The position numbers were made by a program, and so were the translations under genes. Shown here one piece after another: positions 8,971 to 17,006 of a stretch of DNA of 28,674 nt. The notes beneath the pieces were generated by a model. It was given only the letters and a program-made list of their open reading frames with translations, searched no databases and was not told where the DNA came from. Source of the stretch: Colwellia sp. GTDB lineage: Bacteria > Pseudomonadota > Gammaproteobacteria > Enterobacterales > Alteromonadaceae. The stretch is from contig DPHE01000063.1 in assembly GCA_003521815.1 (NCBI GenBank), positions 1-28,674 of the forward strand, in the 5' to 3' direction. Every line of letters starts with the position of its first letter. The stretch's first letter is position 1.

Positions 8971-9045
8971 AATTTGATTTTAGAGCAAGGCGGAGGCGCG
9001 GAGTTGACGAACGTCAATGAGCACCTCCAACGAAGCTATCAAATT
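8971..9045. repeat. Palindromic intergenic element between acnD and prpF
   Basis: An imperfect palindrome of about 75 bases. The outer arms are AATTTGAT (8971-8978) and ATCAAATT (9038-9045), the middle arms GGAGG and CCTCC, and the apex TTGACG-AA-CGTCAA. It is much more GC-rich than its surroundings and ends only about 10 bases from the acnD stop. The form is that of ERIC-like interspersed intergenic repeats; multiple genome copies are expected but cannot be seen here. Confidence 0.6.
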
Positions 9046-9055
9046 AAATAACTAG

Positions 9056-11659
9056 TTATGCGTTTGATTCAAGGAAGTCGGTGGCAAATTTTTGTAGTAC
9101 CCCACCGCCGTTGTAAACGGTAACTTCTTCCGCGGTATCTAAACGACACTTAACTGGGATTTCAATTACTTCGCCGTTAGCACGAGTCATCACAACAGTC
9201 ATCGCTCCACCTGGTTCTGTAGTACCTTTAACATCATAAGTTTCTGTACCATCAATGTTATAAGTATTACGTGTTTCACTGTTGGTAAATTCGAGTGGTA
9301 AAACGCCCATACCAATCAAGTTAGTACGGTGAATTCGCTCAAAACCTTCAGAAACGATAACTTCAACACCTGCTAAACGAACCCCTTTTGCAGCCCAATC
9401 ACGTGATGAACCTTGACCATAATCAGCACCAGCGATGATGATTAATGGCTGTTTGCGTTCCATGTAAGTTTCGATAGCTTCCCACATGCGAGACTCTGTA
9501 CCTTCAGGCTCGATGCGTGCAAGTGAACCTTGTTTAACTTCTCCATTTTCATCACGACACATTTCATTGAACAATTTCGGGTTAGCGAATGTTGCTCGTT
9601 GTGTTGTTTCATGATCGCCACGGTGAGTTGCGTATGAGTTAAAGTCTTCGTGTGGAACACCCATTTTATCAAGGTATGCACCTGAAGCACTATTCAACTG
9701 AATAGCATTTGAAGGTGATAGATGGTCAGTTGTGATGTTGTCACCAAGCACTGCTAATGGACGCATACCTTTCATGGTACGCTCACCCGCTAAGGCTCCT
9801 TCCCAATAAGGAGGACGACGAATATAAGTACTCTTAAGATCCCAGTCGTATAATGGACTTTCAGCTGGTTCAAATGCACCTAAATCAAACATTGGTGTAT
9901 AGATTTTTTTGAATTGCTCAGGCTTAACTGCTGACGCAACAATTGAATCGATTTCTTCATCTGATGGCCAAATATCTTTCAAGGTAATGTCATTACCATT
10001 TTGGTCTTGACCTAATACATCTTTTTCAATATCAAAACGAATAGTACCGGCAAGCGCATAAGCAACAACTAAAGGCGGTGACGCCAAAAATGCTTGTTTT
10101 GCGTGTGGGTGAATTCGACCATCAAAGTTACGGTTACCTGATAATACAGCTGTTGAGTATAAATCACGTTCGATGATTTCTTCTTGGATTTTAGGGTCTA
10201 ATGCACCTGACATACCATTACAAGTTGTACAGGCGTAGCCAACAATACCAAAACCTAGTTTTTCCATTTCAGAAAGTAAACCGGCCTCTTCTAAGTAAAG
10301 TTTGGCTACTTTTGAACCAGGAGCGAACGATGATTTAACCCAAGGCTTACGTACTAAGCCTAACTCATTTGCACGTTTTGCAACTAACCCAGCAGCAACA
10401 ACGTTACGTGGATTAGAGGTATTAGTACAAGACGTGATAGCGGCAATTATAACTGCACCGTCAGGCATTAAACCTTCTGCTTCTTGTGCTTTACAAGCAT
10501 CAAGGTTTTTAGCGATATCTTTTGATACTAGATCAGCAGTCGCTAAACGACGATGCGGGTTAGATGGACCCGCTAAGTTACGACATACCGTTGATAAATC
10601 AAATTCGATAACACGTGGGTATTGTGCTTCAACTAAATCGTCAGCCCATAAACCAGTGTGTTTGGCGTATGTTTCAACTAATTTAACTTGTTCTGGCTCA
10701 CGACCAGTCAGTTTCAAGTAATCAATGGTTTGTTCATCAATATAAAACATACCTGCAGATGCACCGTATTCCGGTGTCATGTTTGAGATAGTTGCACGGT
10801 CACCAATGGTTAAATCTTTAGTACCTTCACCGAAAAACTCTAAGTAACTTGAAACAACTTTTTGGTTACGTAAAAATTCAGTGATCGCAAGTACCATATC
10901 GGTTGCTGTAATACCTGGTGCACGTTTACCCATTAATTTAACACCAATAATATCAGGTAAGCGCATCATTGATGGGCGACCAAGCATTACTGTTTCAGCT
11001 TCTAAACCACCAACACCAATCGCGATAACACCTAAAGCGTCAACATGTGGCGTATGTGAATCAGTACCAACGCAAGTATCAGGGAAAGCAACACCATCAC
11101 GTGCTTGAATAACGGGAGACATTTTCTCTAAGTTGATTTGATGCATAATGCCGTTACCAGCAGGAATTACATCAACATTTTTAAAGGCTGTTTTGCTCCA
11201 CTCAATAAATTTAAAACGGTCTTCGTTACGACGATCTTCAATATCACGGTTCTTCTGAAATGCATCTGAATCAAAACCCGGAGCTTCCACTGCAAGAGAG
11301 TGATCTACAATTAACTGTGTTGGCACAACAGGATTAACTTTAGACGGATCTCCACCTTGTTCAGCGATTGCATCACGCAGTCCTGCAAGATCAACTAAAG
11401 CGGTTTGACCTAATATATCGTGACAAACAACACGTGCTGGATACCATGGAAAATCAAGTTCTTGTTTAACTTCAATAAGTTGTTTCAATGAATCGGTAAG
11501 TGCAGCTGGATCACATCTACGGACTAATTGCTCAGCTAAAACACGTGAGGTATAAGGTAATTTTGCATAAGCACCAGTGCTTATGTCTTCAATTGCTGAT
11601 CGGGTATCAAAATAATCGATATTTGCACCCGGCAATGGCTTGCGGTAATCATAGTTCAT
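9056..11659 (-). CDS. acnD: 2-methylcitrate dehydratase, Fe/S-dependent (AcnD)
   Basis: An 867-residue aconitase-family enzyme that dehydrates 2-methylcitrate to 2-methylaconitate in propionate (propionyl-CoA) breakdown. The [4Fe-4S] ligands are Cys411 (ITSCTNTSNP) and Cys477/Cys480 (GYACTTCNG). Active-site motifs include GTDSHTPHVDALG (about 198-210) and, in the C-terminal swivel domain, GADYGQGSSRDWAAKG. Length fits AcnD (about 865) rather than AcnA (about 890) or AcnB. Assignment to AcnD and not general aconitase relies on the operon: prpC lies upstream and prpF downstream, and no prpD is present. The ribosome binding site is weak (only GAG nearby). Confidence 0.95.
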   Translation of the reverse strand: MNYDYRKPLPGANIDYFDTRSAIEDISTGAYAKLPYTSRVLAEQLVRRCDPAALTDSLKQLIEVKQELDFPWYPARVVCHDILGQTALVDLAGLRDAIAEQGGDPSKVNPVVPTQLIVDHSLAVEAPGFDSDAFQKNRDIEDRRNEDRFKFIEWSKTAFKNVDVIPAGNGIMHQINLEKMSPVIQARDGVAFPDTCVGTDSHTPHVDALGVIAIGVGGLEAETVMLGRPSMMRLPDIIGVKLMGKRAPGITATDMVLAITEFLRNQKVVSSYLEFFGEGTKDLTIGDRATISNMTPEYGASAGMFYIDEQTIDYLKLTGREPEQVKLVETYAKHTGLWADDLVEAQYPRVIEFDLSTVCRNLAGPSNPHRRLATADLVSKDIAKNLDACKAQEAEGLMPDGAVIIAAITSCTNTSNPRNVVAAGLVAKRANELGLVRKPWVKSSFAPGSKVAKLYLEEAGLLSEMEKLGFGIVGYACTTCNGMSGALDPKIQEEIIERDLYSTAVLSGNRNFDGRIHPHAKQAFLASPPLVVAYALAGTIRFDIEKDVLGQDQNGNDITLKDIWPSDEEIDSIVASAVKPEQFKKIYTPMFDLGAFEPAESPLYDWDLKSTYIRRPPYWEGALAGERTMKGMRPLAVLGDNITTDHLSPSNAIQLNSASGAYLDKMGVPHEDFNSYATHRGDHETTQRATFANPKLFNEMCRDENGEVKQGSLARIEPEGTESRMWEAIETYMERKQPLIIIAGADYGQGSSRDWAAKGVRLAGVEVIVSEGFERIHRTNLIGMGVLPLEFTNSETRNTYNIDGTETYDVKGTTEPGGAMTVVMTRANGEVIEIPVKCRLDTAEEVTVYNGGGVLQKFATDFLESNA

Positions 11660-11681
11660 AATATATATTCTCGAGTTACAA

Positions 11682-11722
11682 GTATCGAGTTACGAGGCAT
11701 TTCGCTATTCGTAACTCGATAC
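11682..11722. repeat. Hairpin repeat between prpC and acnD
   Basis: A perfect 14-bp inverted repeat (GTATCGAGTTACGA at 11682-11695, TCGTAACTCGATAC at 11709-11722) with a 13-base loop fills the gap between prpC and acnD. The core CGAGTTAC occurs a further time just outside (about 11672). No T-tract follows, so it is more likely an mRNA processing or stability element or an interspersed repeat than a terminator. Confidence 0.65.
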
Positions 11723-11735
11723 CCAAATCTGTTGT

Positions 11736-12860
11736 TTATCTTTCTGCGATTGGATTTACTTTACGTGGCTCTGAACCAGTATAATCAGCTGATGGGCGAA
11801 TTATACGGTTATTAGCACGCTGTTCCATTACATGTGCAGCCCAACCAGTTAAACGTGAACATACAAAAATAGGTGTAAACAGTTTAGTTGGAATACCCAT
11901 ATAGTTGTATGTTGATGCATGGAAAAAATCTGCATTACAGAATAATTTTTTGGTATCCCACATAAATTCTTCACAAGCTACAGAGATATCATAAAGTGAA
12001 GTATTACCGTTTTCAGCTGCTAATTTTTCTGACCAAGCTTTAATAATAACGTTACGTGGATCTGAAGTACGGTAAATGGCATGACCAAATCCCATAATTT
12101 TCTCTTTACGTTCTAGCATGCCAGCCATTTGTATTTTGGCATCTTCTGGCGAGTTGAACTTCTCAATCATATCCATTGCTGCTTCATTTGCACCACCGTG
12201 TAAAGGACCACGAAGTGTGCCGATTGCACCAGTAATACATGAGAACATATCTGACAATGTAGATGCACAAACACGCGCAGTAAAAGTAGAAGCGTTAAAT
12301 TCATGCTCCGCGTATAAGATTAATGAAACATCCATAACTCGTTCATGTTGAGCTGAAGGGCTTTCACCATTTAGAAGACGTAAAAAATGCCCACCTAATG
12401 AAGCTTCATCACTCATGCAATCGATTTCAACACCGTCATGTGAGTATTTGTACCAATAACACATGATTGCTGGAAAGGCAGCTAGTAAACGATTGGCAGC
12501 TTTATTTTGCTCAGAAAAGTCAACTTCAGGCTCAAGGTTACCTAAAAAAGAACAACCTGTACGCATAACATCCATAGGATGAGCTTCTTGAGGGATAAGT
12601 TTTAACACTTCTTTTAGTGCTTGCGGAATATCGCGCATAGCTAGTAATTCAGCTTTATATTCAGCTAGTTGACTAACATTTGGTAATTCACCATTGAATA
12701 ATAAGTAAGCCACTTCTTCAAAAGTCGCATTATCAGCTAAATCTGATACATCATAACCGCAATAAGTTAAACCACTACCCGATTGACCAACGGTACATAA
12801 AGACGTTTCACCTGCGCTTTGACCACGTAAGCCTGCACCACCAATTTTTTTCTCTGACAT
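11736..12860 (-). CDS. prpC: 2-methylcitrate synthase PrpC
   Basis: Condenses propionyl-CoA with oxaloacetate to 2-methylcitrate. With the start chosen here the protein has 374 residues (MSEKKIGGAGLRGQ...), the usual length of bacterial methylcitrate synthases. The catalytic triad of the citrate synthase fold is visible: His221 (RGPLHGGANEAAM), His260 (GFGHAIYRTSDPR) and Asp311 (CNADFFHAS). A longer frame opens at 12920, but it would overlap the end of prpB and lacks family similarity in its first 20 residues. The ATG at 12858-12860 has AAGGAA correctly placed upstream. It sits between prpB and acnD, which separates it from TCA-cycle GltA. Confidence 0.95.
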   Translation of the reverse strand: MSEKKIGGAGLRGQSAGETSLCTVGQSGSGLTYCGYDVSDLADNATFEEVAYLLFNGELPNVSQLAEYKAELLAMRDIPQALKEVLKLIPQEAHPMDVMRTGCSFLGNLEPEVDFSEQNKAANRLLAAFPAIMCYWYKYSHDGVEIDCMSDEASLGGHFLRLLNGESPSAQHERVMDVSLILYAEHEFNASTFTARVCASTLSDMFSCITGAIGTLRGPLHGGANEAAMDMIEKFNSPEDAKIQMAGMLERKEKIMGFGHAIYRTSDPRNVIIKAWSEKLAAENGNTSLYDISVACEEFMWDTKKLFCNADFFHASTYNYMGIPTKLFTPIFVCSRLTGWAAHVMEQRANNRIIRPSADYTGSEPRKVNPIAER

Positions 12861-12897
12861 AATTTTTTCCTTATTCTTTAATTTTTTTATAGGTAAA

Positions 12898-13788
12898 TTA
12901 CTTATTTTTTCCATCAGCAAATAACGAATCTAGTTTTTGCTCATAATCGTGGTAACCAAGATAATCATATAAATCCATACGTGTTTGCATGGTATCAACT
13001 ACTGCTTTTTGGTCACCATCAGCTAGAAGTGTTTTGTAAACTAATTCAGCAGCTTTATTCATTGCTCTGAAAGCTGATAATGGGTAAAGCACCATGCCAC
13101 AGCCCCACTCACCTAGCTCTTTTTTATTCCATAATTCGGTTTGACCAAATTCAGTGATGTTTGCAAGAATAGGAACATCTAATGCCGCTGAAAAAGCACG
13201 GTAATGCTCTTCTGTTTGAACAGCTTCAGCGAAAATACCGTCAGCTCCTGCTGCTACATAGGCTTTAGCACGTTCTATAGCGGCTTCTAAACCTTCTTGA
13301 GCAAACGCATCAGTACGCGCCATAATGAAAAAATCAGGGTCAATACGTGCATCGACTGCAGCGCGGATACGATCAGCCATTTCTTCAGTCGAAACAATTT
13401 CTTTGTTTGGACGATGTCCACAACGCTTTTGTGCAACTTGATCTTCAATATGAACGGCTGCTGCACCTGCTTTTTCCATATCACGTATTGTTTTCGCAAT
13501 ATTAAATGCTCCGCCCCAACCTGTATCAATATCAACAAGTAAAGGTAAGCTTGACGCAGCAGTAATTCGTTGAACATCAGCAACAACATCATTTAAAGAT
13601 GTCATACCAAGATCAGGTAAACCGTAAGAAGCATTAGCAACACCGCCACCTGATAAATAGATAGCTTGATGACCAATTTGTTCTGCCATCATTGCGCTAT
13701 AAGCATTAATAGTACCAACAACTTGAAGTGGCTTATTTTTTTCTAGTGCTTGACGAAATTTTGCGCCCGCTGATAATTTACTTGTCAT
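12898..13788 (-). CDS. prpB: 2-methylisocitrate lyase PrpB
   Basis: Cleaves 2-methylisocitrate into pyruvate and succinate, the last step of the methylcitrate cycle. It is a 296-residue isocitrate-lyase/PEP-mutase superfamily enzyme. The signature KRCGH is at residues 121-125 with the catalytic Cys123. Mg2+-binding acidic residues are seen in LLVDIDTGWGG (Asp86, Asp88) and HIEDQ (Glu115, Asp116). An excellent ribosome binding site (AGAGGAAA) precedes the ATG. It is the first enzyme gene after the regulator (28-base gap) and is followed by prpC within 40 bases. Confidence 0.96.
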   Translation of the reverse strand: MTSKLSAGAKFRQALEKNKPLQVVGTINAYSAMMAEQIGHQAIYLSGGGVANASYGLPDLGMTSLNDVVADVQRITAASSLPLLVDIDTGWGGAFNIAKTIRDMEKAGAAAVHIEDQVAQKRCGHRPNKEIVSTEEMADRIRAAVDARIDPDFFIMARTDAFAQEGLEAAIERAKAYVAAGADGIFAEAVQTEEHYRAFSAALDVPILANITEFGQTELWNKKELGEWGCGMVLYPLSAFRAMNKAAELVYKTLLADGDQKAVVDTMQTRMDLYDYLGYHDYEQKLDSLFADGKNK

Positions 13789-13816
13789 GATGTATTTCCT
13801 CTTAAGACTTAATAAG

Positions 13817-14521
13817 TTAAATTTTTGATCGATCTTTGTGAATAATTTCTTCTGCTATCTTGTTTTCTATATTTTTACGTGATGCAGCAATATGACGACG
13901 CATTAACATTTCTGCTAACTCACCATCTCTATCTGCAATTGCCTGGATTATCCGTGAATGTTCATCAAAAGCACGACTAGCTCTAGGACTATTCATGCCA
14001 AATTGACAACGATACATGCGGATTAAATGATATAACTGACCACAAATTAATTCGATTAGTTGTTTATTATGACTACCTAATATAACTTTATAGTGGAAAT
14101 CTAAATCTCCTTCTTCTTGGTAATAGGCTATACCATCTTTCAATTCTTGTGTTTGACTGTGTACGTTAAGCATTGCTTGCATGTCAGCAATTTCTTCATC
14201 TGTCATATTTAATGCAGCTTGCCTACATGCCATGCCTTCAAGTGCTTCCCTTGTAATATAAAGCTCTAATAACCCTTCAATAGAGCAATCAACAACACGA
14301 GATCCTACATTTGCTTTTCGCTCAATGAGATGACATTTCTCTAAACGGTTTAATGCTTCACGTAATGTTGAACGACTTATCTGATAATGCTTAGCTAAGC
14401 CAGGTTCACTTATTTTACTTCCTGATGGAATTTCACCCTCAACAATTGCATGTTGAATTTGTTCAAATACTTTATCTGCTGTGGTAACAGCTTGCTGTTG
14501 AGTTGGGTTATTTATTTTCAT
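13817..14521 (-). CDS. GntR/FCD-family regulator of the methylcitrate operon
   Basis: A 234-residue transcription factor. The N-terminal winged helix-turn-helix of GntR type covers about residues 15-85 (GLAKHYQISRSTLREALNRLEKCHLIERK). The C-terminal FCD ligand-binding domain covers about 90-225, with candidate metal-ligand histidines in DLDFHYKVILGSHN, AFDEHSRIIQA and MRRHIAASRKN. It is first in the prp operon, only 28 bases before prpB, so it probably controls its own operon. Two TTGTCGACAA palindromes lie upstream. GntR-type prp regulators (called PrpQ) are known in gammaproteobacteria as an alternative to the sigma-54-dependent PrpR; the effector is presumably a methylcitrate-cycle intermediate. 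No clear ribosome binding site precedes the ATG. Confidence 0.88.
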   Translation of the reverse strand: MKINNPTQQQAVTTADKVFEQIQHAIVEGEIPSGSKISEPGLAKHYQISRSTLREALNRLEKCHLIERKANVGSRVVDCSIEGLLELYITREALEGMACRQAALNMTDEEIADMQAMLNVHSQTQELKDGIAYYQEEGDLDFHYKVILGSHNKQLIELICGQLYHLIRMYRCQFGMNSPRASRAFDEHSRIIQAIADRDGELAEMLMRRHIAASRKNIENKIAEEIIHKDRSKI

Positions 14522-14582
14522 AAATTTAAGTACATCAAGGTTAAAATTTAAATGATTTGATTACAATTTACTTAAGAACACA

Positions 14583-14592
14583 TTGTCGACAA
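14583..14592. promoter_or_regulatory. Putative GntR operator 1 (TTGTCGACAA)
   Basis: A perfect 10-bp palindrome about 60 bases before the regulator ATG. Palindromes of this size are typical GntR/FCD operators. The identical core recurs at 14655-14664 and I saw no other copy in the window, so both sites are likely bound by the adjacent regulator. Confidence 0.65.
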
Positions 14593-14653
14593 ATCATAAT
14601 TACAAGATGAATAATACCGATTTTCATTTATTAATCAAGTAGACTTAAGTGTT

Positions 14654-14665
14654 ATTGTCGACAAT
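14654..14665. promoter_or_regulatory. Putative GntR operator 2 (ATTGTCGACAAT)
   Basis: A perfect 12-bp palindrome containing the same core as operator 1. The two centres are 72 bases apart, close to seven helical turns, which would permit a repression loop between regulator dimers. Confidence 0.65.
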
Positions 14666-14728
14666 TTAGTGTCAGATGGTGTATATAAAGGGATGAAAGA
14701 GGTATATCGATTAAATTGTAGTCAGATC

Positions 14729-14769
14729 AAAAAAAAGCCCACGCAATATTAGTATATTGCGTGGGCTTT
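14729..14769 (-). terminator. Rho-independent terminator of the tRNA operon
   Basis: A 15-bp perfect stem (14735-14749 with 14754-14768) with a 4-base loop, containing GCCCACGC / GCGTGGGC. On the minus strand it is followed by a run of eight T. It lies about 50 bases past the last tRNA-Glu and is the strongest terminator in the window. Confidence 0.92.
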
Positions 14770-14819
14770 CTATATATCACTTTTAGTACACTTTACTTTC
14801 AAACTGGTTAAAAATAAAG

Positions 14820-14895
14820 TGGCATCCCTAAGGGGATTCGAACCCCTGTTACCGCCGTGAAAGGGCGGTGTCCTAGGCCTCTAGACGATAGGGAC
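14820..14895 (-). tRNA. tRNA-Glu (anticodon TTC), copy 3 in transcription order
   Basis: 76 bases with encoded CCA. On the minus strand it starts GTCCCTATCGTCTAGAGG and the anticodon loop is CCTTTCACGG (TTC). The T-arm GGTTCGAATCC and the acceptor pairing GTCCCTA/TAGGGAT are intact. Last tRNA of the operon. Sequence appears identical to the two copies at 15085 and 15319. Confidence 0.97.
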
Positions 14896-15084
14896 ACTGG
14901 ATTAACTATTGCTAATACAAACTATCTACCAGATCACTCTGGTGATTTAATTATCCTCAGCCTCATAACAATAGACTTATTGAAAAACTAAAACTCTAAA
15001 TTCTTATTTTAGATTAAAATCCATAGCATAAGAAACTATATCACTTTTATGCACTTTACTTTCAATATTTCTATTTAAAAAAAG

Positions 15085-15160
15085 TGGCATCCCTAAGGGG
15101 ATTCGAACCCCTGTTACCGCCGTGAAAGGGCGGTGTCCTAGGCCTCTAGACGATAGGGAC
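15085..15160 (-). tRNA. tRNA-Glu (anticodon TTC), copy 2
   Basis: 76 bases, CCA encoded, same sequence as its neighbours. The bases after its 3' end (15039-15084) resemble those after copy 3 (14775-14819), including TATCACTTTTA and CACTTTACTTTCAA, which indicates a recent tandem duplication including the spacer. Confidence 0.97.
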
Positions 15161-15318
15161 ACTAAAACCGCTTGTTGAATAAATCCAACATTTTAGTAAA
15201 AATATATCTAGTATGTAAAACTAAACGATATAATCAATCACTAAATAGTTTTTGCTCATTTTTTATAAGTGTGAACAAACTTAACCTTTCTTTGCTTAAA
15301 AGCAAAATAAGATAATAG

Positions 15319-15394
15319 TGGCATCCCTAAGGGGATTCGAACCCCTGTTACCGCCGTGAAAGGGCGGTGTCCTAGGCCTCTAGACGATAGGGAC
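15319..15394 (-). tRNA. tRNA-Glu (anticodon TTC), copy 1
   Basis: 76 bases, CCA encoded, same sequence as the other two copies. It follows tRNA-Ala by about 70 bases in the same transcript. Its 3' flank differs from those of copies 2 and 3. Confidence 0.97.
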
Positions 15395-15464
15395 ACTAAA
15401 ACTTGCTAGCAAGTTAAAACTATCTATTTTTTGTCATAAAAAATTAATAACAAAAAACCTAATA

Positions 15465-15540
15465 TGGTGGAGCTATGCGGGATCGAACCGCAGACCTCTT
15501 CGCTGCCAGCGAAGCGCTCTCCCAGCTGAGCTATAGCCCC
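15465..15540 (-). tRNA. tRNA-Ala (anticodon GGC)
   Basis: 76 bases with encoded CCA. On the minus strand it begins GGGGCTATAGCTCAGCTGGG and the anticodon stem-loop TTCGCTGGCAGCGAA carries GGC. T-arm GGTTCGATCC is intact. First gene of the tRNA operon, about 150 bases downstream of the promoter. Confidence 0.97.
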
Positions 15541-15689
15541 GCTTGTTTAAATATTCCCATCTAAGGAAGTAATTCAAACGGTCATATTAAATAACTGGCC
15601 TAATAGCTATTTAATACGTCCTTTCATAAGAAAGATATTCCCAACCATATGCTATTTAAATAAATGAACACTTGCTGAAAACGAGGCGC

Positions 15690-15718
15690 ATTCTAAGCAG
15701 CAGCCTTGAAACTGTCAA
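15690..15718 (-). promoter_or_regulatory. Sigma-70 promoter of the tRNA-Ala/Glu operon
   Basis: On the minus strand TTGACA (15713-15718), a 17-base spacer and TAGAAT (15690-15695), followed by a GC-rich discriminator GCGCCTCG. A near-consensus promoter with a GC-rich discriminator is typical of growth-rate- and stringently controlled stable-RNA operons. Confidence 0.85.
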
Positions 15719-15875
15719 CACTTATTTTAAAAAAACAGTGAAAAAATCACAAATAACCGATTGAGTGATTATATAAACACCAACTTGTTTATTTTTTACT
15801 TAAGCCGCTGTTTGAGTTGTACAATTTATAAACTTTAATAAATACAAAGATGTTATTAAAAGTACTAACCATTGA

Positions 15876-15931
15876 TGCAAACAATACGCTTATATACTTT
15901 ATTTTTAAAGTATATAAGCGTATTGTTTGCA
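15876..15931. repeat. Perfect 26-bp inverted repeat upstream of the YvcK-like gene
   Basis: Two 26-base arms (15876-15901 and 15906-15931) are exactly complementary and separated by TTTT. The arm core is CAAACAATACGCTTATATAC. It ends 36 bases before the YvcK-like start codon. There is no T-tract after it on the plus strand, so it is not a normal terminator. The rest of the 15541-15966 gap holds the tRNA promoter and AT-rich sequence without an ORF. A weak plus-strand promoter (TTGAGT, 17 bases, TTAATA) may lie just before the hairpin. Confidence 0.8.
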
Positions 15932-15966
15932 ATACCAAGTATTGATGTGTCTCAAGTACAAAAAGA

Positions 15967-16902
15967 ATGCAGTTAAATAAATTAAATATTGTTGCTATTG
16001 GTGGTGGTCACGGCTTAGGTAAAGTTTTATCAGCCCTGTCATTTATGGGAAGTAAACTTACCGGTATTGTTACTACAACCGATAATGGCGGCTCAACAGG
16101 TAAATTAAGAAAACGCAGTAGTTCAATTGCCTGGGGAGATTTACGTAATTGTTTAACTGAATTAGTTGATAAAGACTCTATTGGCAGCAAACTGTTTAAT
16201 CTTCGATTCGATGGTAATGATGATTTAAGCGGACATAACTTAGGTAATCTTATCTTGTATGGTTTAGGAGAAGTTCAATCTAGACCTTTAGACTCGATAG
16301 AGCTAGTCAGACGAATACTAGGCGTTCGAACGAAAGTATTCCCTATGTCTGAAACACCAACGGATTTAATCGCTTTCTATCCAGAGGGTCGTTCTCGTGT
16401 TGGTGAGATTTCTGTTGATGAAATGTCAATCATGCCTAAAAACTTACTGTTGGCGCCATTAGTTAAATCTATTGAACCTTGCATAAAGGCAATCAATAAC
16501 GCAGATTTGATTATATTAGGACCCGGTAGTTTCTTAACGAGTATTATCCCTCCATTATTAGTAAGAGACATCAGTAATGCCATTGCTAATAGAAAAGGTC
16601 ACTGTGTCTTTATTGATAATGTGGTTTTAGAAAATAGTCCCGCAGCCAAACTAACCCTAGATGAAAAACTAAACTGGATTGAAGCGAATATAGGCTGTTT
16701 ACCTATCGACAGTGTTATTTGTCAAGATCCCTCTGTTTTATCAAGTAAAATCAACGTGATTTGTCGTGATTTGGTTCATCAAAAAAGCCCTCGCCACCAT
16801 GATAAAAAAAAGCTAATAGATGCGTTAGAAGCCTGCGTTATCGGCTTGAAAACAGATGTTATAGCTAAAGAGGTTAAAACCGAAAAGCAAACGTTGACCT
16901 AG
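15967..16902 (+). CDS. YvcK/YbhK (CofD-like) family protein
   Basis: 311 residues with the CofD-like Rossmann fold. The N-terminus IVAIGGGHGLGKVLSAL is the nucleotide-binding loop, followed by TTTDNGGSTGKLR (about residues 36-48), WGDLRNCL, SGHNLGNLIL (about 88-98) and ILGPGSFLTSIIPPLLV (about 183-200). B. subtilis YvcK binds UDP-sugars and affects gluconeogenic growth and cell-wall synthesis; E. coli YbhK is the close relative, with a poorly defined role. Unlike CofD, F420 synthesis is not expected here. It is monocistronic, divergent from the tRNA operon and preceded by a 26-bp hairpin. The ribosome binding site is weak (AAAAAGA). Confidence 0.88.
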   Translation: MQLNKLNIVAIGGGHGLGKVLSALSFMGSKLTGIVTTTDNGGSTGKLRKRSSSIAWGDLRNCLTELVDKDSIGSKLFNLRFDGNDDLSGHNLGNLILYGLGEVQSRPLDSIELVRRILGVRTKVFPMSETPTDLIAFYPEGRSRVGEISVDEMSIMPKNLLLAPLVKSIEPCIKAINNADLIILGPGSFLTSIIPPLLVRDISNAIANRKGHCVFIDNVVLENSPAAKLTLDEKLNWIEANIGCLPIDSVICQDPSVLSSKINVICRDLVHQKSPRHHDKKKLIDALEACVIGLKTDVIAKEVKTEKQTLT

Positions 16903-16971
16903 TGCTATAACTCTGTTGCCTCAATATTCAGTTATTGGTGTTTGTGATCTTTTTTACAAAGGAAAAATAAG

Positions 16972-17003
16972 TCTAGGTAAGAAGGTATTACCTAGAACCT
17001 TTT
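16972..17003. terminator. Terminator shared by the YvcK-like gene and dcd
   Basis: TCTAGGTA (16972-16979) and TACCTAGA (16989-16996) form an 8-bp stem between convergent genes. On the plus strand ACCTTTTTATTT follows, and on the minus strand CTTATTTTTCC. It probably works in both directions. Confidence 0.7.
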
Positions 17004-17006
17004 TAT

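Noticed and set aside
10302..10721. 139-codon open frame on the plus strand within acnD
   Set aside because: Antisense shadow of a strongly conserved gene, with no ribosome binding site and no family resemblance.
12861..12920. 20-codon N-terminal extension of prpC
   Set aside because: It overlaps the end of prpB, is unlike the family, and the internal ATG has the better ribosome binding site.
14820..15394. Three regularly repeated near-identical units resembling a repeat array
   Set aside because: The units are complete tRNA-Glu genes with spacers of about 160-190 bases, not a CRISPR array.
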